A DNA stretch of 64,000 nucleotides, from assembly GCA_934131005.1 (NCBI GenBank), contig CAKOYV010000001.1:1-64000 (forward strand), read 5' to 3'. The position numbers were made by a program, and so were the translations under genes. Positions 31,413 to 40,320 of the stretch are shown here, piece by piece; position 1 is the first letter of the stretch; every line of letters begins with the position of its first letter. Under the pieces are notes generated by a model that did no database searches, was not told the DNA's origin, and was given only the letters and a program-made list of their open reading frames with translations. This stretch comes from an uncultured Bacilli bacterium (GTDB taxonomy: Bacteria > Bacillota_I > Bacilli_A > RF39 > UBA660).

Positions 31413-32246
31413 CTATATTTTTAGTTTTTTTCTAACTAAATGTTTTTCATTGTTATATGAATTTAAGTAAAAATCTACTAAATTAGCATAATCTAAAAAC
31501 AGTTTTTTTACATCTCCCTCTCTAAAACAAATTATATTTTTCTCTTCATAAGATAAATTCAAATAATTATCAAGTTGAAAATAAATGTGTTTCTCTGGAG
31601 TCCAATTATACATTTTGTAATAGATATAAATAAACTTTATAAAATATTTTCTATATTTATTTATATAATCAAAAGCCTCTGGATTATCAGTATTAATATA
31701 TTCATGTAATTGACAATTAATCTTACTCAACCTATTAGAAAGAATATCTAACCTTTGATATCTTAAAAGATCATCATAAAATGGAAAATATTCTTTTTTA
31801 AATAACTCATAATCCGGAATTTGTCCTAAAATAATTTTATTTCTCATATATACTCCACCCATTAATGATTCAAAATAATCATACCAAGCATTTTTTATTA
31901 AAATTTCTCTTTTAGGAATTAAACCTGGGCAAAGAGTTATATCAAATTTTACATTTTCTAATTGTATATAAAACTCGATTCTTTTGCACATGACATCATC
32001 AATAATAGTAGGATTTTTCTCCGCAAAATTTAGTCCTGTTGTTTGCAATTTTCTACATATTTCCTGTAAATTCATCGAAGAGAAATTACTATTCATTATC
32101 AATAAATCTATATCAGAATTTTTAGTAAACATTTCCTCATTATATGCCGAACCATATACTAAAGCACAATCAATATTAAATAAATTTAAATTATCTAAAA
32201 ATTCTAAAATCTTAGATATTTCATTATAATATTTCTCTATTATCAT
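31413..32246 (-). CDS. Nucleotidyltransferase-domain protein
   Basis: A 277-residue protein. ALVYGSAYNEEMFTKNSDIDLLI (residues about 28-50) is the GS...DxD motif of the pol-beta-like nucleotidyltransferase fold, and KFDITLCPG supplies a third acidic residue. The C-terminal 150 residues are helical, as in aminoglycoside adenylyltransferase-like and MNT/HEPN-type proteins. It could adenylate or otherwise nucleotidylate a small molecule made by the neighbours. First gene of the three-gene operon, with AGGAGG upstream. Confidence 0.75.
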   Translation of the reverse strand: MIIEKYYNEISKILEFLDNLNLFNIDCALVYGSAYNEEMFTKNSDIDLLIMNSNFSSMNLQEICRKLQTTGLNFAEKNPTIIDDVMCKRIEFYIQLENVKFDITLCPGLIPKREILIKNAWYDYFESLMGGVYMRNKIILGQIPDYELFKKEYFPFYDDLLRYQRLDILSNRLSKINCQLHEYINTDNPEAFDYINKYRKYFIKFIYIYYKMYNWTPEKHIYFQLDNYLNLSYEEKNIICFREGDVKKLFLDYANLVDFYLNSYNNEKHLVRKKLKI

Positions 32247-32267
32247 AAAAACCTCCTTCTTACAAAA

Positions 32268-32324
32268 AAAGAAAAGGCTAGCACAAAACTTATTAAATAA
32301 GCCTGTACTAGCGCTTTTCTTTAA
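32268..32324 (-). terminator. Hairpin between the LCP gene and the decarboxylase operon
   Basis: AAAGAAAAGGCTAGCACA pairs imperfectly with TGTACTAGCGCTTTTCTTT and is flanked by A and T runs. It probably ends the LCP transcript and may work in both directions. The 250 bp between the two genes holds nothing else that I recognise. Confidence 0.6.
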
Positions 32325-32494
32325 TTGAATTAATTATATTACAATAAATAATATATTTCAACATTTTTTGCACATATAGCATGAAAAAACATAAAATTTA
32401 GTTTTAATTTCACTATTTTTATTATTTTACTAACAATCAATTATATTTTTATAAATTACTCCATCAAATTTATCCATAGAAAGATAACCTTTTA

Positions 32495-33745
32495 CTAACC
32501 AACAACTTCTTTTATCTTATCACTAACCCTCATAACAGATGACATATCAGGATTCATAACATATAACTTAACCCCAGGCATTGAATAAGTCTCGCTCATA
32601 CTACCAACACCTAAAACATACTGACGCTCTATCTTAAAACTCTTCATATCATTTAATTGATTCTTTACCAATAAAGCAATCAAATCCCGAGGCATATCTG
32701 TTCTATATAAATCACTAAATGAATTAAGTAGACTATCATACTTTAAAAGAATACTCTTATCACTCATTATCTTCTCTAAAACAGCCGCTAATACTTGTTG
32801 TTGATTTTGCACTCTATGTACATCTCCATTACTATAAGCATATCTCTCTCTAGCATACGCTAAAGCTTGCTTACCATTCATATGGTTAATTCCTTTATTA
32901 ACATTAAAGCCTTTTATATGATATGAATCAAAACTCTTATCACTATCTATATCAATACCACCAACTAAATCTACTAACTTAACAATAGATGACATACTAA
33001 CCTTAATTGAATAATCAATCTTTATATTAAATAAATCTTCTGCTGTCTCTCTACTCATATCAACGCCATAAATACCAGCATGAGTAAGTTTATCCTTAAC
33101 CCCACTAGTACCATGTAATTGCACATAATAATCCCTTGGAATACTAGTTAATAAAATTGTATTAGTATCAGGATTAACACTAGCAATCATATTAACATCA
33201 CTTCTAGAATTAGCAACTACACCATTACTTCTACTATCACTACCAGATATATATACATTAAAAGCTGATAACTTCTTAACCTCATGACTATTACTCTTAT
33301 TCTTCTTCTCTACATCATAAGAATAAATAATCCTAACAGAAGAATTAAAATCCTTAAACTCTTCTTCTAGCATATCTAAATAACTATCTTCTATAACAAT
33401 ACTGTCTAACCTTTTATCCATAAAATAATTATATAACTTACTAATATCATATCCTGAATAATTAGCCTTAACCTTCTTCTTTAATAAAGATAAATACTCA
33501 TATTCAGAATCCCCCACATCAACATAACCTATCTTCTTAGAAGTAATATCTAAAATATTCTTATATTTACTCTCCTTAAGTACAACAACATTATATCTTA
33601 AAACTTCTACATTATTATTATTAAAACTTTTATTTAAATAACTAATAGTATTACTACCATACCAAATACCTAATATAGATATTATAAATATTAAAACATA
33701 TATAATAACACTAAAAAACCTAAATACTCTTCCCTTAGCATGCAT
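32495..33745 (-). CDS. LytR-CpsA-Psr (LCP) family glycopolymer transferase
   Basis: About 416 residues. An N-terminal cytoplasmic stretch and one membrane helix (FFSVIIYVLIFIISILGIWY) are followed by an accessory region and an LCP catalytic domain: FNVYISGSDSR, SRSDVNMIASVNPDT, LLTSIPRDYYVQL, DLVGGIDID and LAYARERYAYSNGDVHRVQNQQ. Conserved Arg and Asp residues of the pyrophosphate site are present. LCP enzymes attach teichoic acids or polysaccharides to peptidoglycan at the cell surface. The start is set at ATG 33745; a TTG at 33760 is the alternative. Confidence 0.93.
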   Translation of the reverse strand: MHAKGRVFRFFSVIIYVLIFIISILGIWYGSNTISYLNKSFNNNNVEVLRYNVVVLKESKYKNILDITSKKIGYVDVGDSEYEYLSLLKKKVKANYSGYDISKLYNYFMDKRLDSIVIEDSYLDMLEEEFKDFNSSVRIIYSYDVEKKNKSNSHEVKKLSAFNVYISGSDSRSNGVVANSRSDVNMIASVNPDTNTILLTSIPRDYYVQLHGTSGVKDKLTHAGIYGVDMSRETAEDLFNIKIDYSIKVSMSSIVKLVDLVGGIDIDSDKSFDSYHIKGFNVNKGINHMNGKQALAYARERYAYSNGDVHRVQNQQQVLAAVLEKIMSDKSILLKYDSLLNSFSDLYRTDMPRDLIALLVKNQLNDMKSFKIERQYVLGVGSMSETYSMPGVKLYVMNPDMSSVMRVSDKIKEVVG

Positions 33746-33781
33746 AAATATTAATCCCAATATATTTAAAATAATTAAAAA

Positions 33782-34118
33782 GAAAGAGAATTATTTAAAT
33801 ATGCAGAAATACCCTACTATAAAGTACCTACTCATATTAAAGAAAAAGAACATAATAAATCTGATGGCTTTGAACTTTAAGTAGAATTTAAGCAAGATTT
33901 AAGCAAGATAACTCTAAACAAAAGAGTTATCTTTTTTTGTTAAATTTGATAAATGATTTATTAAAACTTGAGAAAAGTAATGAATCATTTCAAAAATTTA
34001 AACCAACATGGGTTGTTCTATGTGATGATCAGCCTATTACAGCTGTATCCAGCTTTTAGGACATGCTACTTCAACAGAAACATTAGAAATATATATTCAT
34101 TTAATAAAAAAGAAATAA
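33782..34118 (+). pseudogene. Remnants including the C-terminal end of a tyrosine recombinase
   Basis: At 34047-34118 the plus strand reads IQLLGHATSTETLEIYIHL, the C-terminal integrase signature with the catalytic His of LGH and Tyr of IYIH. Other frames before and after carry stops, so this is a relic. A second stretch at 33782-33880 (KERELFKYAEIPYYKVPTHI then a stop after SDGFEL) is an unidentified fragment. Together they fill the 400-bp gap between the LCP gene and the DUF4143 ATPase and mark an old integration or excision site. Confidence 0.5.
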
Positions 34119-34164
34119 ATTCTTATATTGAACCATTTCTTAATTCTCTATTAAATATATAATT

Positions 34165-35502
34165 TTACCTCTTCTCCCTCAAATATCTTTTCAACAAAAA
34201 AGTTAAAAAATAAGGAAAAGTATAAAATTTACCATTAAAACCAATATTTTTATTACAAAGCTTAATACCATATTTAATATCCTTGTACTTTGCATCATCT
34301 ATAATATTATTAAGAGAAACCGTAGAATTATCATTAGCCTTAACCTCTATTGGAATTAAAGAATCCCTATCTCTTACAAAGAAATCCATCTCAATTGTTC
34401 CCTTTTTATTTTTATAAAAATATAATTTATAACCCTCTTTTACTAACATATCACCAACTATATTTTCATATATAGCACCTTTATAAGTATTAAAATTTTT
34501 ATTAATTCTCAAATCATCCTGTGCTTCTTCATCCAATGATCCTATAAGTAATCCAGTATCACCAAAATATACCCTATAATTATCTGGATTATAATTTCCT
34601 CCAAGTGGCAATGATAACGATTCCATACAATAAGAAATATTTATAATCCCTGCATTATTAAGCCAATCAATTGTACCAATATATTCTCTATTTCTAGCAC
34701 CAACATCAACCTTAGATATTTGAAATTTTTTATTTTCATTTCCCAAAAAAACAGGAATTTTCCTATAAACATTTAATACCTTAGCCTGATCCAAACCAGT
34801 TACATACTTAGTTATATCCTCCTCATAATCTAATAATATTTGTTTTTGCATCTCTATTATTCCACTATAATTATTTTGCATAACAAACTTATTTACTATA
34901 TTAGGCATCCCACCTACTATCATATATTCTCTAAAATTATCCATCATTACATCATATTGTATTTTACTAAGTGGCTTACACTCTAACATACAACTATATA
35001 TTTCTTCTATTTGTTCACAAGTATATCCCTTAGCCCACAAAAATTCCTCAAAATCTAGCGAATACATATTATAGTCAATTTTATAGCCAACACTATTTGA
35101 TTCTATTTCACTATAATTAATTCCCATTAATGACCCTGAACATATAACATCATATCTTCCGTCTATCTTAAATGGCTTAAGAGAAGTAGCACAATTTGGA
35201 AAAGCTTGTATTTCATCAAAAAAGATAAGTGTTTCATTAGGAACAAACCTAAAATTAGGATTTTTTAAAGAAATATTTTTTATTATCTTATCAACTTCAA
35301 AACCATCATCAAATACATCTAAGTACTCTTTTTGAATAGCAAAATTAATTTCCACTATATTTTTATAATTGCCTTTAGCAAAATGTTCTATTGCCTCTGT
35401 TTTACCAATTTGTCTTGCTCCTTTAACAATTAAAGGATATCTATCACTGTTATTTTTCCAATCAATCAAATATTGATCTATTTTTCTTTTTAATCTATTC
35501 AT
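34165..35502 (-). CDS. AAA_14/DUF4143-family ATPase
   Basis: A 445-residue protein. Walker A is GARQIGKTE near residue 30 and Walker B is TLIFFDEIQ near residue 108, followed by SGSLMG (sensor region). The C-terminal DUF4143 half contains YKGAIYENIVGDMLVKEG and EMDFFVRDRDSLIPIEVKA, a restriction-endonuclease-like core (E...D...ExK). Such genes are common accessory genes of unclear function, sometimes discussed as defence or toxin-like. Start ATG 35502 has GGAGGTG upstream. The upstream region holds repeats and an inverted repeat. Confidence 0.85.
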   Translation of the reverse strand: MNRLKRKIDQYLIDWKNNSDRYPLIVKGARQIGKTEAIEHFAKGNYKNIVEINFAIQKEYLDVFDDGFEVDKIIKNISLKNPNFRFVPNETLIFFDEIQAFPNCATSLKPFKIDGRYDVICSGSLMGINYSEIESNSVGYKIDYNMYSLDFEEFLWAKGYTCEQIEEIYSCMLECKPLSKIQYDVMMDNFREYMIVGGMPNIVNKFVMQNNYSGIIEMQKQILLDYEEDITKYVTGLDQAKVLNVYRKIPVFLGNENKKFQISKVDVGARNREYIGTIDWLNNAGIINISYCMESLSLPLGGNYNPDNYRVYFGDTGLLIGSLDEEAQDDLRINKNFNTYKGAIYENIVGDMLVKEGYKLYFYKNKKGTIEMDFFVRDRDSLIPIEVKANDNSTVSLNNIIDDAKYKDIKYGIKLCNKNIGFNGKFYTFPYFLTFLLKRYLREKR

Positions 35503-35526
35503 AATCTAAAAACACCTCCATAATCA

Positions 35527-35632
35527 TATTATCACAAAATTCCAACCTTTTCAACCCAACTCCATCACCAAATTCCAACTATTTTCAAGGTGCTTTATCA
35601 CAAAATTCCGACAACTTCTAAGGCACTTTATT
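35527..35632. repeat. Degenerate tandem repeats of about 33 bp upstream of the DUF4143 gene
   Basis: Three or four imperfect copies of a unit containing TTATCACAAAATTCCAAC...TTTCAAGG, at about 35528, 35566 and 35597. They lie just upstream of the ATPase start and end at an inverted repeat. Confidence 0.5.
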
Positions 35633-35667
35633 ACGCATTTTTCAATATTTTTCATTTTTGCGTAATA
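35629..35667. promoter_or_regulatory. Inverted repeat TATTACGCA/TGCGTAATA
   Basis: Perfect 9-bp arms (35629-35637 and 35659-35667) separated by 21 bp of T-rich sequence. Possible operator or recombination-related site; not a typical terminator because no T-run follows the stem. Confidence 0.45.
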
Positions 35668-35692
35668 GAATTATTTATCACTTTACCTAAAT

Positions 35693-35733
35693 CTAAAAAA
35701 TAAGTCCTAGCAAACCCATGGACTTATTTTTTA
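35693..35733 (-). terminator. Terminator after the oleate hydratase gene
   Basis: AAAAAATAAGTCC pairs with GGACTTATTTTTT across a loop of about 12 bases, just after the stop codon on the minus strand. Confidence 0.85.
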
Positions 35734-35740
35734 TTAATAT

Positions 35741-37516
35741 CTATATAACATTATATTCTTTAAGTAATTTCTCTATATCTGTACCACTTATTTTCTTCAA
35801 AACCTCTTTAAGTAAAGCCTTCTCAACTAAATTAAGATTCATATCCACAATTGGCTTACCATCTCTAAGTTTTACCGTAGCATTAAGTAAATCTCTAATA
35901 TCATAAACACTACCCCATACCTCAGGAACACCACGATCCACATTAAGAAGTGTATATACAGCTTCCATTGCCGTACGAATAGAATATTCAGTTGTAAAAA
36001 TAGTATCTCTCTTTGTCTCTGCAAATTGTCCTAAAAATGCAAAATTAACTGCACACTTAGGTACAACTAAAGGCCTATCAGTACCATTTCTTGGCATAAA
36101 GAAAGCATCAATATATGGCATCATTACCGGAACTGTATTAGCACTCTCACGAGCAAGCTTCTCTATTTTAGATTCCTCAACTCCCATATGATATAACCAT
36201 TCCATACAAATTTCCATTCCAGTACACTCACGCATTGGCTTTTTCACAAAATTTCCTGGTACATTACTAAATAAACCGTAAATCCAACCAACTAACTGAT
36301 CTTTAGGCTGACTTCTAAACTGTGGCTGACGGTTAAATGTCCAACTAAGTAGCCAATTAGAATCCTTAACTGTAACAATTCCTCCCGTTACAACCTTACC
36401 AGAAAAAGGATTTCTTTTACAAATCTTTTCTACATACTTAGGTATCTCTCCATCAAGTGTTGTAACCGTAGCACTCATCCAATTAGTTTTATCAGGACTA
36501 CTACAAAACTTATCAGGATTACCAAAAGATGGATCTTGTGCCGCTATCTTACGCCATAAATCCCAGCCACCACCAGGTTTTAACTGTGTATTCATAACAG
36601 CCTTTTTATTTTGACTACCCATAGTAGAATTCTCAACACAACCACCATTAGTAATAAAGACTAAATCATCATCCGTAAGACTAATAACCTCATCTTCTCC
36701 ATTATGTTTAGTAATAATCTCCCTAGCAACTTTCTTATAATCATCAATATCAAACTTAACATTCAAAACACTAACACCATATCTAAAATCAACATCATGA
36801 CTCTTCAAATACTCAATCATTGGCAAAATCATTGATTCATATTGATTATACTTCGTAAACCTTAATGCCGTAAAATCAGGAAGTCCTCCAATATGATGGA
36901 TAAATCTTTTAATATAAAGCTTCATCTCCAAAGCACTATGCCAATTTTCAAAAGCAAACATTGTTCGCCAATAAAGCCAAAAATTAGAACTAAGTACCTC
37001 ATCACTAAAATAATCAGTTATTTTCTTATCATACAATTCACAGTCTGGTGTAAAAAACAGACGCATTATCTCCATTGTTGCCTTATCAGATAAATTAAAT
37101 TTCTTATCTGTATGAGCATCCTTACCCCGATCAACAGTTGCACGCATCAAAGAATAATTAGGATCTGCTTTATTTAACCAATAATATTCATCCAAAACAC
37201 TAACATCAGGAGTTTCTATTGATGGAATTGATCTAAACAAATCCCACATACACTCAAAATGATTATCCATCTCTCTGCCACCACGCATAACATATCCAAC
37301 ATCATCATAAAGATAACCATCACATGCTCCACCTGGTAGATTACCTTTCTCAAGAATATGGATCCTCTCACCACTAACTTGACCATCACGAATCAAAAAA
37401 CAAGCAGCCGCTAAAGCAGCTAAACCAGATCCAACAATATATGCTGACTTATTATCTGCACCACTTGGCTTCTTAGGCCTAGCAAACGCCTCATAATTAC
37501 CACTACTATAATACAT
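35741..37516 (-). CDS. ohyA: Oleate hydratase (myosin-cross-reactive antigen family)
   Basis: A 591-residue FAD protein. The N-terminal Rossmann motif AYIVGSGLAALAAACFLIRD (residues about 25-44) is followed by GGACDGY and GGREMDNHFECMWDLF, family signatures for substrate and cofactor binding. ELYDKKITDYF, NWHSALEMKLYIKRF and QFAETKRDTIFTTEYS are further conserved blocks. The enzyme hydrates the cis-9 double bond of oleate and related fatty acids, a detoxification reaction in gut bacteria. Length matches the family. A TetR-family regulator lies 124 bp upstream on the same strand. Confidence 0.96.
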   Translation of the reverse strand: MYYSSGNYEAFARPKKPSGADNKSAYIVGSGLAALAAACFLIRDGQVSGERIHILEKGNLPGGACDGYLYDDVGYVMRGGREMDNHFECMWDLFRSIPSIETPDVSVLDEYYWLNKADPNYSLMRATVDRGKDAHTDKKFNLSDKATMEIMRLFFTPDCELYDKKITDYFSDEVLSSNFWLYWRTMFAFENWHSALEMKLYIKRFIHHIGGLPDFTALRFTKYNQYESMILPMIEYLKSHDVDFRYGVSVLNVKFDIDDYKKVAREIITKHNGEDEVISLTDDDLVFITNGGCVENSTMGSQNKKAVMNTQLKPGGGWDLWRKIAAQDPSFGNPDKFCSSPDKTNWMSATVTTLDGEIPKYVEKICKRNPFSGKVVTGGIVTVKDSNWLLSWTFNRQPQFRSQPKDQLVGWIYGLFSNVPGNFVKKPMRECTGMEICMEWLYHMGVEESKIEKLARESANTVPVMMPYIDAFFMPRNGTDRPLVVPKCAVNFAFLGQFAETKRDTIFTTEYSIRTAMEAVYTLLNVDRGVPEVWGSVYDIRDLLNATVKLRDGKPIVDMNLNLVEKALLKEVLKKISGTDIEKLLKEYNVI

Positions 37517-37588
37517 AACATCATCCTCTCTTTACTATTATCATTCTAAATCATAATTCTATACCAAAATAATAACAATAAACAAAAG

Positions 37589-37600
37589 GACATATCTGTC
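37589..37600. promoter_or_regulatory. Possible TetR operator upstream of the oleate hydratase gene
   Basis: GACATATCTGTC, with 4-bp inverted arms GACA/TGTC around a TATC core, in the 124-bp gap between the tetR-like gene and ohyA. Short, so only suggestive. Confidence 0.25.
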
Positions 37601-37640
37601 TATATTTTAAACACATCAAAAAAATTGTCTAAGAAAAAAA

Positions 37641-38198
37641 CTAACTACTAGCCATATTTTTAATAGCACCCTCAAAACTACCACAAAGCATTTTTTCAAG
37701 TTTCTCTAGCATCACCTCTGGATCATATCTCATCCCATTAATAACCCATTCTTCTATAACACCAGCAAAACCATACTTATAAAAATTAGCAATAAATGTC
37801 TTATCCTCATCACTAACCTGATACTCTCTTGAAAGATCATCAACAATTTTTATAAAAATAACATTATAATTTTTAAAAATAAAATTAAGAATTATACTTC
37901 TATCAACTGATTTATAAGTATTCATAACAAATCTCTTATTATCTTGCATATATCCAAAAAGATATAAAAAATTATCTTGCCAATTACTATAATTAGTATC
38001 TCTTTCTATCTTAAAAATAACCTCATCTAAATAAATCCACTCCAATAAATCATAGATATCTTTAAAATGATAATAAAAAGTTTGTCTATTAACACAACAA
38101 TCACGAACTATATCTGTAACTGTTATCTTATCAAAATCTCTTGAATTCATTAATCTTTTTAAAGACCTACCCATAGCCCTTTTAGTTATATCTGACAT
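37641..38198 (-). CDS. TetR/AcrR-family transcriptional regulator
   Basis: A 185-residue protein with an N-terminal helix-turn-helix: KITVTDIVRDCCVNRQTFYYHFKDIYDLLEWIY (residues about 24-56) is the classic TetR recognition helix with FYYHF. The C-terminal helical domain resembles DhaS-type regulators. Being directly upstream of oleate hydratase on the same strand, it most likely controls that gene in response to fatty acids; this is inference from position. Confidence 0.85.
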   Translation of the reverse strand: MSDITKRAMGRSLKRLMNSRDFDKITVTDIVRDCCVNRQTFYYHFKDIYDLLEWIYLDEVIFKIERDTNYSNWQDNFLYLFGYMQDNKRFVMNTYKSVDRSIILNFIFKNYNVIFIKIVDDLSREYQVSDEDKTFIANFYKYGFAGVIEEWVINGMRYDPEVMLEKLEKMLCGSFEGAIKNMASS

Positions 38199-38251
38199 AC
38201 CAAATCACCTAATCTATTTAAACAATACAAAAATAAGTACTAAAACTAATA

Positions 38252-39088
38252 CTATTTTAAGTCCTTATCATAATTTTCTAAAAAACTATGATAAACTCTC
38301 TTATCTTTAATTCCCAAAACACAATTTATATTAACATTATCCATACTTCTAAAAATATTATTATCTATCTGAGGATTTATTTCTTTTAATTTCTTTATAA
38401 GTTCCTTAATTTCTTTTCTCTTACTAACGCCATCATTTATTAAAGAACATCCTTCCGTAAAACGACAAGCACAATTAATAAAAGTCAATTCATTAGAATT
38501 ACGCCATGAAATAATTGCATCTTCATGCACCATATAAAGAGGTCTAATTAACTCTATCCCCTCAAAATTATCACTATGTAACTTTGGCATCATCGTCTTA
38601 ATCTCTGATGAATAAAACATAGATAAAAGCGTTGTCTCAATAACATCATTAAAATGATGCCCCAAAGCTATCTTATTACACCCTAACTCTTGAGCCTTAC
38701 TATATAAATAGCCCCTTCTCATTCTAGCACACAAATAACAAGGACTATCTCCACCTTCTCGCTCAACAACATCAAAAATATCACTTTCAAATATCTCAAT
38801 TGGAATATTCAAAATCTTCGCATTATCTTTAATAAATCCTAAATTATAATCATTATATCCCGGATCCATCACAACAAAATGAGCTTCAAACCAAAACTTA
38901 CCATGTCTCTGCAACTCCTGAATACACTTAGCAAGCAAAAAAGAATCCTTTCCCCCACTAATACAAACCATTATCTTATCGCCCTCTTGTATTAATTGAT
39001 ACTCCGAAATAGCCTTAACAAACTTACTCCATATATCCTTACGATACTTCTTAATAATACTTCTCTCTATTTCCTTATACTTCTCCAT
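38252..39088 (-). CDS. TtcA/TilS-like PP-loop ATP pyrophosphatase (tRNA thiolation)
   Basis: A 278-residue protein with the PP-loop MVCISGGKDSFLLA (residues about 40-53), CYLCARMRRG (CxxC) and a further pair CACRFTEGC. GHHFNDVIETTLLSMFY is the second conserved block. Layout fits TtcA, which 2-thiolates cytidine 32 of tRNA using a cysteine-ligated iron-sulfur cluster. The gene begins 1 bp after a cysteine desulfurase gene, which would supply the sulfur, supporting this role. Confidence 0.85.
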   Translation of the reverse strand: MEKYKEIERSIIKKYRKDIWSKFVKAISEYQLIQEGDKIMVCISGGKDSFLLAKCIQELQRHGKFWFEAHFVVMDPGYNDYNLGFIKDNAKILNIPIEIFESDIFDVVEREGGDSPCYLCARMRRGYLYSKAQELGCNKIALGHHFNDVIETTLLSMFYSSEIKTMMPKLHSDNFEGIELIRPLYMVHEDAIISWRNSNELTFINCACRFTEGCSLINDGVSKRKEIKELIKKLKEINPQIDNNIFRSMDNVNINCVLGIKDKRVYHSFLENYDKDLK

Positions 39089-39089
39089 A

Positions 39090-40205
39090 TTATAACTCCT
39101 TCATACATTCATCAAATATTTGCAAAAATTCTTCTATCTCCTTAAAACTAGTTAAATGAGAAAGACTAAGTCTCAAAGAAGTAGAAGCCAAAGATTTATC
39201 CCTAGTCAAAGCATAAACCAACTTCGATGGCGTATATAAAGGACAACAAGATGTCTTAGTAGAAATATAAACACCCCTATCCTCTAACATTTTTGCAAAC
39301 TTTAAAGCCTTAACATTCTTTATACTAAAATTAAGAGTAAACGGCAATGAATTCTTCGTACTATTTATATAAATATTCTCATACCCACTCAAATGCTCTC
39401 TAATAATATCATTAAGCCTCTTAACATAATCATATCTCTCACTCTGCATCGAAATAGCCAAAGATAAAGCCTTAGAAACAGCCGTAATCTCCCCAACAAC
39501 AGGCGTACCACTTCTAAATAAAGTCGTCGACTTACCACCCTCAATAAGTGGCTTTAAACTAACATTCTTTTTCTTAACCAAAACTCCTGTACCAGGAAGT
39601 CCATAAAATTTATGCGGAGCAATTGTTATTAAATCAACATCACTATAATCAATCTGAACTTTCCCAATAGCTTGCGATGCATCTGTATGAAAATAAGTAT
39701 GCGGATATTTCTTCAATAACCTAGCAATCTCTTCTATTGGTTGCACCAAACCAATCTCACTATCAACTGAACATATACTAACTAATATTGTATCATCCCT
39801 AATAAGCCTCCTCAAAGCCTCAATATCTACAAGCCCATCTTTAGTAATAGACACCAAATCAATATCAAAACCAACCTCCTGCATCGAAGTAACTGACGAA
39901 GTTATAGAATTATGCTCAAGTGTACTAATAATAATATGTTTACCATAATTACGATAACGATTACAAATACCCTTAATCGCTAAATTATTAGCTTCCGTAG
40001 CCCCACTCGTATAAATAATCTCATCTTCTAAAACTCCCAGCAAAGAAGCTATCTCACAAGTACTATCATCTATAACCTTAAGAGCCTCCCTCCCTAACTT
40101 ATGATTAGAATTAGGATTAGCAAAATATTTAGAAGTAACATCATAATATAAATCTATAACTTCCTTATCCACTGGTGTACTAGCAGCATAATCTAAATAA
40201 ATCAT
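39090..40205 (-). CDS. Cysteine desulfurase (NifS/IscS family)
   Basis: About 371 residues, a fold-type I PLP enzyme. MIYLDYAASTPVD starts the protein; TSGATEANNLAIKG, HTDASQAIGKV and ITIAPHKFYGLPGTGVL (with the Schiff-base Lys in HK) are the conserved blocks. STKTSCCPLY carries the active-site cysteine loop. It moves sulfur from cysteine to acceptors. The start is ATG 40205, with GGAGAGTGA upstream; the 40220 start lies before that site. It forms an operon with the TtcA-like gene. Confidence 0.92.
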   Translation of the reverse strand: MIYLDYAASTPVDKEVIDLYYDVTSKYFANPNSNHKLGREALKVIDDSTCEIASLLGVLEDEIIYTSGATEANNLAIKGICNRYRNYGKHIIISTLEHNSITSSVTSMQEVGFDIDLVSITKDGLVDIEALRRLIRDDTILVSICSVDSEIGLVQPIEEIARLLKKYPHTYFHTDASQAIGKVQIDYSDVDLITIAPHKFYGLPGTGVLVKKKNVSLKPLIEGGKSTTLFRSGTPVVGEITAVSKALSLAISMQSERYDYVKRLNDIIREHLSGYENIYINSTKNSLPFTLNFSIKNVKALKFAKMLEDRGVYISTKTSCCPLYTPSKLVYALTRDKSLASTSLRLSLSHLTSFKEIEEFLQIFDECMKEL

Positions 40206-40283
40206 CAAATCACTCTCCATAAAACTTCTTTTATTTTATCAAAATTATCACAAAAAATAAAGTAGCTACTAAAAATATTTATA

Positions 40284-40312
40284 GAAAAAAAGCTTAACAA
40301 TATAAGCTTTAT
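40284..40312 (-). terminator. Terminator after surface gene locus C
   Basis: AAAGCTTA pairs with TAAGCTTT across a six-base loop and is followed by T-rich sequence on the minus strand. Confidence 0.75.
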
Positions 40313-40320
40313 TTAAAATA

